A DNA stretch of 64,000 nucleotides from an uncultured Celeribacter sp. (GTDB lineage Bacteria; Pseudomonadota; Alphaproteobacteria; Rhodobacterales; Rhodobacteraceae): NCBI RefSeq assembly GCF_963675965.1, contig NZ_OY780935.1, positions 3,584,501-3,648,500 of the forward strand, in the 5' to 3' direction. Shown piece by piece: positions 45,696 to 56,768 of the stretch. Position 1 is the first letter of the stretch. The number at the start of each line of letters is the position of its first letter. The translations under genes and the position numbers were made by a program. The notes under the pieces are model-generated. The model did no database searches, had not been told where the DNA came from, and worked only from the letters and a program-made list of their open reading frames with translations.

Positions 45696-46484
45696 GCTGC
45701 GTCTCCTTGGTTCGGGGTGGCATCCGCGTCCTCGGCAACCGGTCCGCGGACCATTTTCCCATCGACGAAATGAATGCCGCATTCGGTTTTTTCTTCGCCG
45801 CGCCAGCGTCCGGCGCGCGGATCTTCGCCCTCTTTCACCGGGCTGGTGCAGGGGGCGCAGCCGATCGAGGGGTAGCCCTTGGCCACCAGCGGGTGACGTG
45901 GCAGGCGGTTGTTGGTGATATAGTCCTGCACATCCGAGGGTGCCCAATAGGCCAGCGGATTGATCTTGATGCGGGTATCCTGTTCGTTTTCAAAGAAATC
46001 CAACGTCGCGCGGGTCGCCCCCTGAAAACGTTTGCGACCGGAAATCCAGGCGTCGAAGCCGTAAATTGCCTTCTGTAGAGGCACGGTCTTGCGCAGATCG
46101 CAGCAGGCATCTTTGTTGCTCAGGTGCAAAAGACTGTCCGGATCGTTGGCCGCCAGTGCAGCTGGTGATGGCCTAATGCGGCGCACATCGCGCAGGTCGA
46201 GCCTTTCGATCAGCTCGAGCTGGTACTGAATGGTTTCTTCAAACAACATTTCCGTATCGATGAAGATCACCGGCGTGTCGGGCTTCATCACAGAAATCAT
46301 ATGCAGCAACACCACGGATTCCGCTCCGAAAGAGGACACCAGCGCAATGCGCCCCAATTCGCGGTCCCGCAGCGCCAGTTCCAGTACCGAGGTGGCCGAA
46401 TGGTGTTTGTAGCGCGCATTGAGCCGGGCTACGCGTTCGCCAACGTCGCCGAACTCTTCACGCAGGGCCAGATTATGCGGCACA

Positions 46485-46501
<17 letters not shown>
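45692..46501 (-). CDS. cysH: Adenylyl-sulfate reductase (thioredoxin type)
   Basis: A 269-residue reductase that turns activated sulfate into sulfite. SSFGAESVVLLH is the nucleotide-binding loop. The paired Cys in KDACCDLRK and GCAPC are the [4Fe-4S] ligands found in APS-type, not PAPS-type, CysH, and ECGIH carries the catalytic Cys. APS is therefore the likely substrate. It overlaps cysI by 17 bases at one end and DUF934 by 4 at the other. Confidence 0.93.
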
Positions 46502-48162
<1,661 letters not shown>

Positions 48163-48170
<8 letters not shown>

Positions 48171-48477
48171 TGGAGATCTCCTCGCGGGCTTCCTGCTTGC
48201 CGTGGAAATAGTTGGACGGGCCAGTGCGGCGGAACTCTTCGCGGAAATGCGTCGGTTCGGGGCCATTGTCGCCAAGCTCGATGTCGGTCAGATAGGCCCC
48301 CACGACCATTCCGTCCTGCGCGGCCAGCGCGAGGCGGGCTTCGGCGCTGTTCTGATCGGTCAGCGGCTCAGCCTCATGCAGGTCGCGCACCCAACGCCCA
48401 TCGGCGGAAAGATAGATCACGTCGCCTTCGAGAAGGGCGTTGGCGGTCACGGCTTTGGGCGTAAATGGGCGTGGCAT
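48163..48477 (-). CDS. DUF2849 protein
   Basis: A 104-residue soluble protein with the DUF2849 pattern: ALLEGDVIYLSADGRWVRDL, then GMVVGAYLTDIE and a C-terminal EEFRRTGPSNYF. The family is found at the front of alphaproteobacterial cysI operons, often after cysG. No cysG is present here. GGAAAGAG precedes the ATG at 48477, preferred to an upstream TTG at 48489. Role unknown, presumably in sirohaem supply or sulfite reductase function. Confidence 0.85.
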
Positions 48478-48601
48478 GGCTCTTTCCAACTTGCGATTTC
48501 TTGGTCTATATTTAGAACAATGTTCCGGTAATTTGATATGGGGTCAGGAGAATAAGGACGTTCGTTCTGTCTATGATCCGCATCCGGTCCGGAGTTCCAA
48601 A

Positions 48602-49081
48602 ATGAAAGGCGAAACCGAAATGCCAGTCCAACTCGACGCGATGGATCGGAAAATCCTGAACGAACTGCAGCAGGATGCCAGCCAGTCGCTGGATGAAATC
48701 GCCCGCAAAACCGGATCTTCCAAGACGCCGGTCTGGAATCGCATTCGCAAGATGCGCGAGTCCGGTGTGATCGGTCAGCAGACGGTGATCCTTGATCCCG
48801 ACAGCCTGGGGCTGGAGACCTGCTTTTTCGTGCTGGTCAAGACCAACGCCCATGAGGCGGGCTGGCAGGAGAAGTTTCTGCAGGTGCTCAAACGTCGCCC
48901 CGATGTGCTGGAAGCGCATCGTCTGGCGGGGGAGATCGACTATATTCTCAAGGTTCGCGTTCACAACGCCAAGGCCTATGACGACTTCTATCAGGCTCTG
49001 ATCAAAGAGGTGACAATCTACAATGTCACAGCGCTTCTCTCGATGGAGCAGATCAAGTCGACGACGGAATTGCCGTTGTGA
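48602..49081 (+). CDS. Lrp/AsnC-family transcriptional regulator
   Basis: A 159-residue regulator: N-terminal winged helix (MDRKILNELQQDASQSLDEIARKTGSS) and C-terminal RAM ligand-binding domain (YILKVRVHNAKAYDDFYQAL). GGAG precedes the ATG at 48602; an internal ATG at 48620 is an alternative. It is divergent from the DUF2849-cysI-cysH operon with 124 bases between, so it may control sulfur assimilation in response to an amino acid, perhaps cysteine or methionine. This is context inference. Confidence 0.88.
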   Translation: MKGETEMPVQLDAMDRKILNELQQDASQSLDEIARKTGSSKTPVWNRIRKMRESGVIGQQTVILDPDSLGLETCFFVLVKTNAHEAGWQEKFLQVLKRRPDVLEAHRLAGEIDYILKVRVHNAKAYDDFYQALIKEVTIYNVTALLSMEQIKSTTELPL

Positions 49082-49094
49082 GTGGCGGACGCTT

Positions 49095-49508
49095 ATGTCC
49101 AATGATATTAAGTCACTGAAACAGCGTTATCCGGGGGCGGAGACCTTCAGGTTCGGCGATAGCGCTGCTCTGTGCGACCGGCTTCTTTCGCTGGTGCGCA
49201 GTGGCCAGAAACGGGCCACTTGCGACGCATTGCACGAGGGGGCGAACGATGGGTCAATGCCGGAAATCGGTCGGCGGGATATTGCCCTCAACTGGGACGG
49301 CACCCCGGCTTTAGTGATAGAGACGGTTGAACTGATCCGGTGTCGGTTCGATGAGGTGACCGAAGCCATGGCGCTGGCCGAAGGCGAGGACGACAGCCTG
49401 GAGGATTGGCGCACCGGACATCGTGCCTATTTTGAACGCAACGGCGGTTTCTCTCCCGAGATGCAGATCCTCTGGGAGCGATTTCGTCTCGTCGAAGATC
49501 TGGGTTGA
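49095..49508 (+). CDS. ASCH domain protein
   Basis: A 137-residue single-domain protein with the ASCH pattern: RFGDSAALCDRLLSLVRSGQKRATC near the start and ALVIETVELIRCRFDEV in the core, ending MQILWERF. ASCH domains share the PUA-like fold and are expected to bind RNA or nucleotides; some act on modified cytidines. The start 13 bases after the Lrp gene suggests cotranscription. Function unknown. Confidence 0.82.
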   Translation: MSNDIKSLKQRYPGAETFRFGDSAALCDRLLSLVRSGQKRATCDALHEGANDGSMPEIGRRDIALNWDGTPALVIETVELIRCRFDEVTEAMALAEGEDDSLEDWRTGHRAYFERNGGFSPEMQILWERFRLVEDLG

Positions 49509-49621
49509 GAGGCCAGCGTGCGATCTTATTCCGGTCCCCCCGCGGGCAGGTGGGCCAGGCGGGGGCGAAAAGCGATAAGCACGCCTCGCAGGGCAGCTCT
49601 TTGAGCTTATCTGCCTGAGCC
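49509..49621. other. Structured spacer between ASCH and trpE
   Basis: Convergent gap with several possible stems: GCGTGC/GCACGC with TTAT/ATAA, CCCCCGC/GCGGGGG, and an alternative GATAAGC/GCTTATC pairing using the same bases. It most likely works as a two-way terminator. Confidence 0.4.
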
Positions 49622-51136
49622 TTAATGATTCCCCGATCGCGTAAACAGGCCCGCATCCTCGGCTGCTTTGCGCAGGGCGTTGGATTTGTTGACGGTTTCC
49701 TGATATTCCCCCTCGGGGTCGCTGTCATAGACAACGCCGCCACCGGCCTGAATATACAGCTTTTCCTCTTTCAGCACGGCTGTGCGCAGGGCAATGCACA
49801 TGTCCATATCTCCACCGGCAGAGAAATACCCCACACCGCCGCCATAGACGCCGCGCTTTTCGGGTTCCAGCTCGTCGATGATCTCCATGGCGCGCACTTT
49901 CGGGGCGCCCGAGACAGTGCCCGCAGGCAGGCCTGCCAGAAGCGCGGAGAGAGCGTCCTGATCTTCGCGCAGTTCGCCCACCACGTTCGAGACGATGTGC
50001 ATGACGTGGGAATAGCGTTCGATGATGAATTCTTCGGTCGGGTGGACCGTGCCGATCTTTGAGACTTTGCCGGTGTCGTTGCGCCCCAGATCCAGGAGCA
50101 TCAGGTGCTCGGCCAGTTCCTTTTCATCGGACAAAAGATCGGCTTCCAGCGCCTTGTCCTCTTCCGGTGTGGCGCCGCGTTTGCGGGTGCCTGCGATGGG
50201 GCGGATTGTCACTTCGTTGTCAAACACGCGCACGAGGATTTCGGGGCTCGCCCCGATGATCTGAAAACCGCCGAAGTTGAAGAAGAACATGAAGGGCGAC
50301 GGGTTGGTGCGGCGCAGGCTGCGATAAAGCGCAAAGGGCGGGAGCGGGAAGTCCTGCGTCCAGCGCTGCGCGGGCACGACCTGAAAGATGTCACCTGCGG
50401 TGATATAGTCCTTGGCCTTTTCGACGGCGGCCTTATAGCCTTCATGGGTGAAATTCGACACGGGGGCGGGCGCTTGGTAGCTCTCGCCCAGATCATGCGA
50501 ACTGGCCGTCGGCGCGCGTTCCAGATCGCGCAGCGCGTCCATTACCCGTTCGGCGGCCTGCGCATAGGCAGCCTTTGCGGACTGGCCGCTGGCGACCCAG
50601 GCGGGGGCCACAATGGTGACTTCGCCTTTGACACCATCCAGCACGGCCACCACAGAGGGGCGCATCAGCACGGCATCGGGCAACCCGATGGGGTCAGGGT
50701 TCACATTCGGCAGATGTTCGACCAGACGGATCATGTCATAGCCGAGATAGCCAAACAGCCCGGCCGAGGCCGCAGGCAAATCGGCTGGCAGGTCGATCTT
50801 GCTTTCGGCGATCAGCGCGCGCAAAGAGGTGAGCGGTTCGCTGGCCTCGCTCTGGTAGCTGTCGCTGTCGAAGCGCGCGTTGCGGTTGATCGCAGCGGTC
50901 GTGCCCTCGCATTTCCAGATCAGATCCGGTTTGAGCCCGATCATCGAATAGCGCCCGCGGATTTCGCCGCCGGTGACGGATTCAAGGATGAAACTGTCGC
51001 TGCGCGCCCCGGCGAGCTTCAGCATGATTGACACCGGCGTGTCGAGATCGGCGGCCACTTTGGCGTAGACCACCTGATTTTTGCCCGCTGCGTAAGCGGT
51101 TTCAAACTCTGAAAACGCGGGAATGAGCGTCGCCAT
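49622..51136 (-). CDS. trpE: Anthranilate synthase component I
   Basis: A 504-residue enzyme making anthranilate from chorismate, with ammonia from TrpG. The tryptophan feedback site is in ILESVTGGEIRGRYS; the chorismate-binding core shows FQVVPAQRW, RPIAGTRKRG, DLGRNDTGKVS, LPAGTVSGAPKVRAMEIID and YGGGVGYFS. AAAGGAAA precedes the start. It lies 24 bases after the PpiD-like gene; trpG is not in the window and no trp leader peptide is visible. Confidence 0.95.
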   Translation of the reverse strand: MATLIPAFSEFETAYAAGKNQVVYAKVAADLDTPVSIMLKLAGARSDSFILESVTGGEIRGRYSMIGLKPDLIWKCEGTTAAINRNARFDSDSYQSEASEPLTSLRALIAESKIDLPADLPAASAGLFGYLGYDMIRLVEHLPNVNPDPIGLPDAVLMRPSVVAVLDGVKGEVTIVAPAWVASGQSAKAAYAQAAERVMDALRDLERAPTASSHDLGESYQAPAPVSNFTHEGYKAAVEKAKDYITAGDIFQVVPAQRWTQDFPLPPFALYRSLRRTNPSPFMFFFNFGGFQIIGASPEILVRVFDNEVTIRPIAGTRKRGATPEEDKALEADLLSDEKELAEHLMLLDLGRNDTGKVSKIGTVHPTEEFIIERYSHVMHIVSNVVGELREDQDALSALLAGLPAGTVSGAPKVRAMEIIDELEPEKRGVYGGGVGYFSAGGDMDMCIALRTAVLKEEKLYIQAGGGVVYDSDPEGEYQETVNKSNALRKAAEDAGLFTRSGNH

Positions 51137-51160
51137 GGGATTTTCCTTTCGACAGATGCC

Positions 51161-53014
51161 TTATTGCATCTGGCTGTGAACGGCTGTGAGCGCGGACTGG
51201 TTGACCGAAACCCCTTCGCGGGCGCGCAGCGCCTGCGCCACGGCGCTGATCACATCCTGTGCGGCTCCCTGCGCGGCGGAGGTGATATAGCCCTCTGCGA
51301 TGGCGGTGTTTTCATCATTGCTTTCCGGTGCGTCGATTTCATCGATCTTGGCGATCACGACCCGGCCTTCGCCGGTCACAAGCGTGGTGCCGCCTGCGGC
51401 CAGACCCGGGGCAAAGACCGCATCGATAAAGCCCTCGGGCATGGTCGAGATAAAGTCTTGGCGGGTGATCGCGTCAAAGCTGTCCACGGCAAGGCCGAGA
51501 TCGTCCATGCTGCGGCCCGCTGCGACATCGGTTTCCAGCGCTTCAGCTCGGGTGGTGAGCGCCTGCGTCAGCGCATCGGCTTCCCAATCGGCGGCGACCT
51601 GATCGCGGACATCGTCGAGCGGGCGGAGGGCGGCCGGTTCAATGCCATCCAGACGCAGCGCAAAGATGCCGCCATCGCTCAGTTCGATGATCTCGGGAAA
51701 ATCGCCCTCCTGCACGCTGGCGACCGCCTGTTGGAAATCGCTATAGGCGGCGATCCCGCCCTCGCTGTCCGGCGTCCAGTTCATGGTGCCGAGCTCCATC
51801 GAGGTTTCATCGGCCAGCTCTTCGAGCGTAGCACCAGAGGCGAGCATGTCGTCGAGCGTTTCCAGCTGATCGGAGATCAGTCGAGCCGCAGCGTCAGCTG
51901 CCATTTCGACAGCCAGATCGTCGCGGGCATCTTCAAAAGAAATTTCGGAGCCTTCCAGAGTGCCGTTGATGCTGAACAGCGCCGGGCCGAGGCTGCTTTC
52001 GACGGGGCCGACAACGCCGGTGCCTTCATGCGCAAAGATGGCGTCCGCTGCTGCCGGGGCCAGATCGTCCCGCGATACATCTCCCAGGTCGGTGTCCATC
52101 AGCTCAAGCCCACGCGTGGCGACCTCATCGGCAAATGTGGTCTCGCCCGCGGCAATACGATCTGCGGCCGCCTGTGCCTCTGCTTCAGTGCCATAGACCA
52201 GACGCTCCACCAGACGGCGTTCCGGTTGCACGTAATTGGCAATATTGTCCTGATAGAGCTGGCGCAGCGCGTCTTCGTCGAGATTGACCTCATCGGTCAG
52301 CATCGAGGGGGTGAGCCAAGCGTAGGTGATCTTGCGGGCTTCTGGCGCGGTATAGGCGTCGGGGTGGGACTCGTACCACGCCTGAATGTCGGCGTCTGAG
52401 GCCACCGGCGTGCCGGTTTCCAGATCGGCAGCGGTGAGCGTGGCGGTGGTGATGCTGCGACGTTCGCCGAGCCAGTCGACGACAACCTGACCATAGGACT
52501 GCGGCATGGTGATCCCGGTGGCCAGCGCACCGGTGAGCAGGGACCGGGCGGCGTCGCGGCGCAGCCCTTCCTCAAAGTCGCGACGGTTCATGTTGTTGCG
52601 GTCCAGAATGGACCGGTAAGTGTCCGCATCGAAGTTGCCGTCGATGCCTTTGAAAGCGTCAATGGACAGGAGTTCACGACGCACGGCGTCATCCCCGACG
52701 GACAGACCCAGACGGGCGGTCTCCCTATCCAGTGCTGCCTGATCAAGCAGTTGGTCGAGCACTTGTTGTGACAGCCCCATGTTCAGCGCATCGGTCAGCG
52801 CCAGCGCCTGACCGGTCTGGTTCTCGATGGCGCGCACCTGGGTGCGCAGCGCGGTGGCATAGTCGTTGATGCTGATGTCTTCATCGCCGACGCTGGCAAC
52901 ATTGGAGGCACCACTGCCGAAATTCGCTGTGCCAAATCCACCAAGGCCGACGATCAGAAGGCCCAAAAGCCCCCAAACCACCATCTTTTTGCCCGACCCG
53001 TTGCCGCTCGCCAT
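51161..53014 (-). CDS. PpiD/SurA_N-type periplasmic folding factor
   Basis: A 617-residue protein anchored by one N-terminal helix (MVVWGLLGLLIVGLGGFGTANF). A SurA_N_3 chaperone segment covers about residues 30-190, followed by a divergent parvulin-like (PPIC) region and a helical C-terminal part. It is the alphaproteobacterial counterpart of PpiD, which helps newly exported proteins fold at the Sec translocon. The start at 53014 gives the short cytoplasmic N-terminus; the frame from 53074 adds arginine-rich sequence. trpE follows on the same strand. Confidence 0.87.
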   Translation of the reverse strand: MASGNGSGKKMVVWGLLGLLIVGLGGFGTANFGSGASNVASVGDEDISINDYATALRTQVRAIENQTGQALALTDALNMGLSQQVLDQLLDQAALDRETARLGLSVGDDAVRRELLSIDAFKGIDGNFDADTYRSILDRNNMNRRDFEEGLRRDAARSLLTGALATGITMPQSYGQVVVDWLGERRSITTATLTAADLETGTPVASDADIQAWYESHPDAYTAPEARKITYAWLTPSMLTDEVNLDEDALRQLYQDNIANYVQPERRLVERLVYGTEAEAQAAADRIAAGETTFADEVATRGLELMDTDLGDVSRDDLAPAAADAIFAHEGTGVVGPVESSLGPALFSINGTLEGSEISFEDARDDLAVEMAADAAARLISDQLETLDDMLASGATLEELADETSMELGTMNWTPDSEGGIAAYSDFQQAVASVQEGDFPEIIELSDGGIFALRLDGIEPAALRPLDDVRDQVAADWEADALTQALTTRAEALETDVAAGRSMDDLGLAVDSFDAITRQDFISTMPEGFIDAVFAPGLAAGGTTLVTGEGRVVIAKIDEIDAPESNDENTAIAEGYITSAAQGAAQDVISAVAQALRAREGVSVNQSALTAVHSQMQ

Positions 53015-53080
53015 CTTTGTTTTCTCCCTTTTGAGGTTGGAAAAGTGTCTAGGGCGTCTGCGGCATCTTCGCAAGACGGA

Positions 53081-54265
53081 TCAGGGTGCAATCGCCTCCA
53101 GTCGGGTGAAAAGCTCCGTGATCCCGGCGCGATCCACATTGGCAAAGGCAATCCGCAGCTGGCGTTCGCCCTGCATGTTGCCCTTGGGCATGAAGTAGGT
53201 GCCGGGCAGCAGCAGCACGCCAGCCTCTTTCACCAGCCATGGCGCGAGTTGCGATGAGGGCATGTCAAACGGGTGTTCGACATAGGCAAAGAAGCCGCCA
53301 CAGCCCAAAAGACGCCACCCCTTGGCCGCCAGTGCCGGGAACCCTTCGAAAATGGCAGCGCGGCGATCGAGGATCTCCTCGCGTTCACTTGCGACCCAGT
53401 CTTCGAGGTTCTGCAATCCCCAAAGGGCAGCGCGCTGCCCGATCTGGTTGGGGCAGATGGTAACGGTGTCGAGATATTTTTCGACTTCGAGCAAACGCTC
53501 CGGGCCGGTGATGAGCGCGCCAACACGATGCCCCGTCAAGCGGAACGCCTTGGAGAAGGAATAAAGGTGGATCAGTGTATCCTGCCAGTCCGGCTGGCGG
53601 AACAGATAGTGGGGCACACCTTCGCGGCTGTCGAAATCTCGGTAGGTTTCATCCAGCACCAGCGCGATCTGATGTTCGCGGGCCAGCGCATAGAACTTTG
53701 TCAGCAATTCAGCCGGGTATTCGACCCCGCCGGGGTTGTTGGGGGTGATCAGAACAATGGCGCGGGTGCGCGGGGTGATCAGCCGGGCGGCGGTTTCCAG
53801 ATCCGGCAACAGGTCTTCGCCGGTGGGCAGCGGCACGGCGGTGACACCGGACATGTCGCACCACATTTTGTGGTTGAAATACCAAGGTGTCGCCAGAATG
53901 ATTTCATCCCCGCTGGCGGCGAGGGTGGACATGATTGCGGTGAAAGCCTGATTGCAGCCCGAGGTGATCGCGACCTGCTGTGCCGAAATCGGGGCATGAT
54001 AGGCCGCACTCCAGCGCGTTGCCAGTTCTTCGCGCAACTCCGGCAGGCCCAGCACGGGGCCATAAAGATGGGCGGAGGTGTCTTCGAGCGCCATGCGGGC
54101 GATCTCTTGGCGCAGGGGTAGGGGCGGGGCCAGCATCGGGGCGGCTTGGGACACGTTGATCAGCGGGCGCTCTGCCGGAAACTCCATGCCTTCAACCCAA
54201 CTGCGAGACTCAACGATTGGCGAACGAAACGTGTGGCTCATGGGAGAGGAAAGCGGCAGCGTCAT
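53081..54265 (-). CDS. PLP-dependent aminotransferase, class I/II
   Basis: A 394-residue aspartate-aminotransferase-fold enzyme. The PLP lysine is in YSFSKAFRLTGHRVG; NNPGGVEYP, DETYRDF and the terminal RIAFAN support fold type I. The specificity cannot be read from sequence. AAGGATC precedes the ATG at 54265; another in-frame ATG lies at 54241. It sits on the strand of the PpiD-like and trpE genes, with 66 bases before the former. Confidence 0.87.
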   Translation of the reverse strand: MTLPLSSPMSHTFRSPIVESRSWVEGMEFPAERPLINVSQAAPMLAPPLPLRQEIARMALEDTSAHLYGPVLGLPELREELATRWSAAYHAPISAQQVAITSGCNQAFTAIMSTLAASGDEIILATPWYFNHKMWCDMSGVTAVPLPTGEDLLPDLETAARLITPRTRAIVLITPNNPGGVEYPAELLTKFYALAREHQIALVLDETYRDFDSREGVPHYLFRQPDWQDTLIHLYSFSKAFRLTGHRVGALITGPERLLEVEKYLDTVTICPNQIGQRAALWGLQNLEDWVASEREEILDRRAAIFEGFPALAAKGWRLLGCGGFFAYVEHPFDMPSSQLAPWLVKEAGVLLLPGTYFMPKGNMQGERQLRIAFANVDRAGITELFTRLEAIAP

Positions 54266-54622
54266 GATCTGATCCTTCGGTGACTTCAGGCGCAGAGTAT
54301 GTGGCTCTGGAGGGGGATGCAATCGGCTCCGCGTCTGATCGCAAAATGATGAACGCTTAGGCAAGGTGCTGAAAATTAATACAGTAAAGCCAATAGTTTC
54401 TGCTGCGCAGGAAAAATTCAGGGAAAGTTTACAGTTTGTGGCTGTCTCCTTGATGACAACAAGAGAAAGAAGTCCACCTGCAAATCATCCGGCCGGATTG
54501 CCGGTTCGGGCTTGCACCGATTTGTAGGGGCGCTTTTGGCCGACCTGCGCAGATGTTGTGGTCTTGGGGCGATCCCGAGGCGGGCCTGCGGTCACTGTAA
54601 TGAGGGCGAGGGGTGCTGTGAG
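54266..54622. other. Gene-free stretch
   Basis: 357 bases between the aminotransferase and a small plus-strand gene. The first half is AT-rich and probably holds both promoters. CCGGCCGGATTGCCGG near 54490 is a weak repeat. No gene or RNA is recognised. Confidence 0.4.
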
Positions 54623-54916
54623 ATGAATATGATGATGAGCAGACATAAAATAATGATCGACAACCTGATGGTCGCTCTTGAGGCATCGCGTCAGGGGGAT
54701 GTGCAGATGGCAGAGGTGCTGACCGATCGGGTACGCGATGCGTCCTATTCGGTGACCCAGCGACTTGCGGGCTATGTCCTGCGTTCGGCTTGCGGAGCGA
54801 TTGACGCGATAGGGCGGGCCGTGGATCGAGAGGCAGGGCTGGTGCATGCCGAACATGAGATCGAAAAGGCCCGACAGCTTTTGAACCACTCCGATCTGCA
54901 GACCAGCGCGGCCTGA
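54623..54916 (+). CDS. Small hypothetical helical protein
   Basis: A 97-residue soluble protein, Met-rich at the start (MNMMMSRHKIM), helical throughout (NLMVALEASRQGDVQMAEV, AEHEIEKARQLLN). GAGGGG precedes the ATG by a suitable distance and a good terminator follows the gene, so it is probably real. I recognise no family. Confidence 0.6.
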   Translation: MNMMMSRHKIMIDNLMVALEASRQGDVQMAEVLTDRVRDASYSVTQRLAGYVLRSACGAIDAIGRAVDREAGLVHAEHEIEKARQLLNHSDLQTSAA

Positions 54917-54970
54917 AGCCTGTGAGGTTCCGTTGAGCGGGGCCGTGGCAGGCGCTGATCGTTTGACATG

Positions 54971-55004
54971 AAAAAGGCCCTGCAGGATTGGCAGGGCCTT
55001 CTTT
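54971..55004 (+). terminator. Terminator between the small gene and gpt
   Basis: AAGGCCCTGC (54974-54983) pairs with GCAGGGCCTT (54991-55000) around AGGATTG, with A-run before and CTTT after. It can end transcripts from both sides. Confidence 0.85.
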
Positions 55005-55038
55005 GGCAAACGAAAATCCGGAGCAAGGAAAGCCTGGC

Positions 55039-55542
55039 TCAGTCGCGACCGCGATAGGGTTTGACGTATTGCATGGCCATGTCCCATGGGAAAAAGATCC
55101 AGGTGTCCTGGGACACTTCGGTGATGTAGCTGTCCACCTGCGGACGCCCTTTGGGTTTGGCGTAAACCGTTGCGAAATGGGCCTGCGGGTACATGGAGCG
55201 CACCAGTTCCAAAGTTTTGCCGCTGTCGACCAGATCGTCGATGATCAGAATGCCAGTGCCGTCGCCCATCATATCGGCATCGGGGGCCTTCAGAATTTCG
55301 GCGTCCATCTGTTTCTGGTAATCGTAGGATTTGACCGAAATCGTGTCGACGGTGCGAATGTCCAGTTCACGGGCGATGATCATTGCCGGTGCCATGCCGC
55401 CACGGGTGATCGCAACGATCGCGCGCCATCCGCCATCGTCCGGTCCCTTGCCGTCCAGGCGCCACGCCAATGCACGGCTGTCGCGATGGATCTGATCCCA
55501 GCTGATATGGAAGCCTTTTTCATGGGGAAGGCGGTCGGACAT
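55039..55542 (-). CDS. gpt: Xanthine phosphoribosyltransferase
   Basis: A 167-residue purine-salvage enzyme that makes XMP and GMP from xanthine and guanine with PRPP. The PRPP motif [13 protein letters not shown], the [10 protein letters not shown] loop and the C-terminal TWIFFPWDM are characteristic of Gpt. Length is typical. It is a single gene between terminators. Confidence 0.93.
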   Translation of the reverse strand: MSDRLPHEKGFHISWDQIHRDSRALAWRLDGKGPDDGGWRAIVAITRGGMAPAMIIARELDIRTVDTISVKSYDYQKQMDAEILKAPDADMMGDGTGILIIDDLVDSGKTLELVRSMYPQAHFATVYAKPKGRPQVDSYITEVSQDTWIFFPWDMAMQYVKPYRGRD

Positions 55543-55699
55543 CTCTTAAAACCCTTTCTGACGGTCTGGCTCGTGGTGCAGAGTGTCTTCTGCGCATGTC
55601 GGACAATGACCGAGCGCAGGGACGATAGCTTGTCGTGCTTTTTGGCGTGAAAATCGCGTGCGGACAATAAAATACCGCAGCGACAGGTCAAAAAATGAA

Positions 55700-55727
55700 A
55701 AGAAACGGGGCTGGGACCCCGTTTCGA
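55700..55727 (-). terminator. Terminator of fabI
   Basis: GAAACGGGG (55702-55710) pairs with CCCCGTTTC (55717-55725) around CTGGGA. On the minus strand the stem is followed by TTTTCATTTTTT, about 50 bases past the fabI stop. Confidence 0.88.
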
Positions 55728-55774
55728 TGGAAATTCTGTTGCTGCGACCCGTTGCCGGGTCTCTGGGGGGGAGA

Positions 55775-56578
55775 TCAGCCTTTGGAAATATCCGGGGCGT
55801 CTACGGCCTTCATGCCGACGACGTGATAGCCCGCGTCCACATGGTGGGTTTCGCCGGTGACGCCCGCGCCGAGATCGGACAGCAGGTAGAGGGCCGAGTT
55901 GCCGACATCGTCAATGGTCACATTGCGGCGCAGCGGCGAGTTGTATTCGTTCCACTTCATGATGTAGCGGAAATCGCCGATGCCCGAGGCGGCCAGTGTC
56001 TTGATCGGGCCGGCAGAGATCGAATTGACGCGAATGCCGTCCTTGCCGAGATCTTCCGCCAGATAGCGCACAGAGGCTTCCAGTGCGGCCTTGGCAACGC
56101 CCATCACGTTGTAATGCGGCATGACACGTTCGGCACCGTAGTAGGTCATGGTCAGCATGGAGCCGCCTTCTGTCATCAGCTTCGCCGCCCGTTGCGCCAC
56201 CGCGGTGAACGAGAAGACGGAGATGTCCATGGTCAGGTTGAAGTTGGCGCGTGTGGTGTCGACGTAGCGGCCGCGCAACTCGCCTTTGTCCGAGAAGCCA
56301 ATGGCATGGACGATAAAGTCGATCTTGCCCCATTTCTCTTCGATTGCAGCAAAAAGTGCATCGATCGAAGCCTCGTCGGCGACGTCGCATTCGACAACGA
56401 AATCCGATCCCAAACGTTCGGCCAGCGGGTCGACCCGCTTTTTAAGCTGTTCGCCCTGATAGGAAAAGCACAGCTCGGCCCCATGTTCCGACAAGGCTTT
56501 GGCGATGCCCCAGGCAATCGATTTGTCATTCGCAAGGCCCATAATCAGCCCGCGCTTGCCGTCCATCAATTTGGTCAT
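55775..56578 (-). CDS. fabI: Enoyl-[acyl-carrier-protein] reductase (NADH)
   Basis: A 267-residue short-chain dehydrogenase that performs the last reduction of each fatty acid elongation cycle. The cofactor loop GLANDKSIAWGIAKAL and the catalytic YYGAERVMPHYNVMGVAKAALE (Tyr-x6-Lys) are typical of FabI, not of FabG. The upstream region contains ACGTCACGT, also found before accBC. Divergent from pdxH. Confidence 0.95.
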   Translation of the reverse strand: MTKLMDGKRGLIMGLANDKSIAWGIAKALSEHGAELCFSYQGEQLKKRVDPLAERLGSDFVVECDVADEASIDALFAAIEEKWGKIDFIVHAIGFSDKGELRGRYVDTTRANFNLTMDISVFSFTAVAQRAAKLMTEGGSMLTMTYYGAERVMPHYNVMGVAKAALEASVRYLAEDLGKDGIRVNSISAGPIKTLAASGIGDFRYIMKWNEYNSPLRRNVTIDDVGNSALYLLSDLGAGVTGETHHVDAGYHVVGMKAVDAPDISKG

Positions 56579-56664
56579 TTGTGGTTCTCTGTCCGCGAAA
56601 ATTGCTGTTACGAAGTGCTTTAGGGGTTTTGGCTGGGCCTATCAAGTCTGCTGCGCCCAAATTT

Positions 56665-56678
56665 GTGACGTCACGTCA
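56665..56678 (-). promoter_or_regulatory. Repeat motif GTGACGTCACGTCA upstream of fabI
   Basis: Contains the palindrome TGACGTCA and the 9-base core ACGTCACGT shared with the accBC upstream palindrome. It is centred about 94 bases before fabI and 98 bases before divergent pdxH. Confidence 0.4.
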
Positions 56679-56768
56679 TTTCTGGAAGGGGCGGACTCGC
56701 GGTATGAGTGTTGCCCTCTTGTTGCCCTGTGCGCAAAGAGGTAACGAGAGGCAAACAGGAGATCCGAC

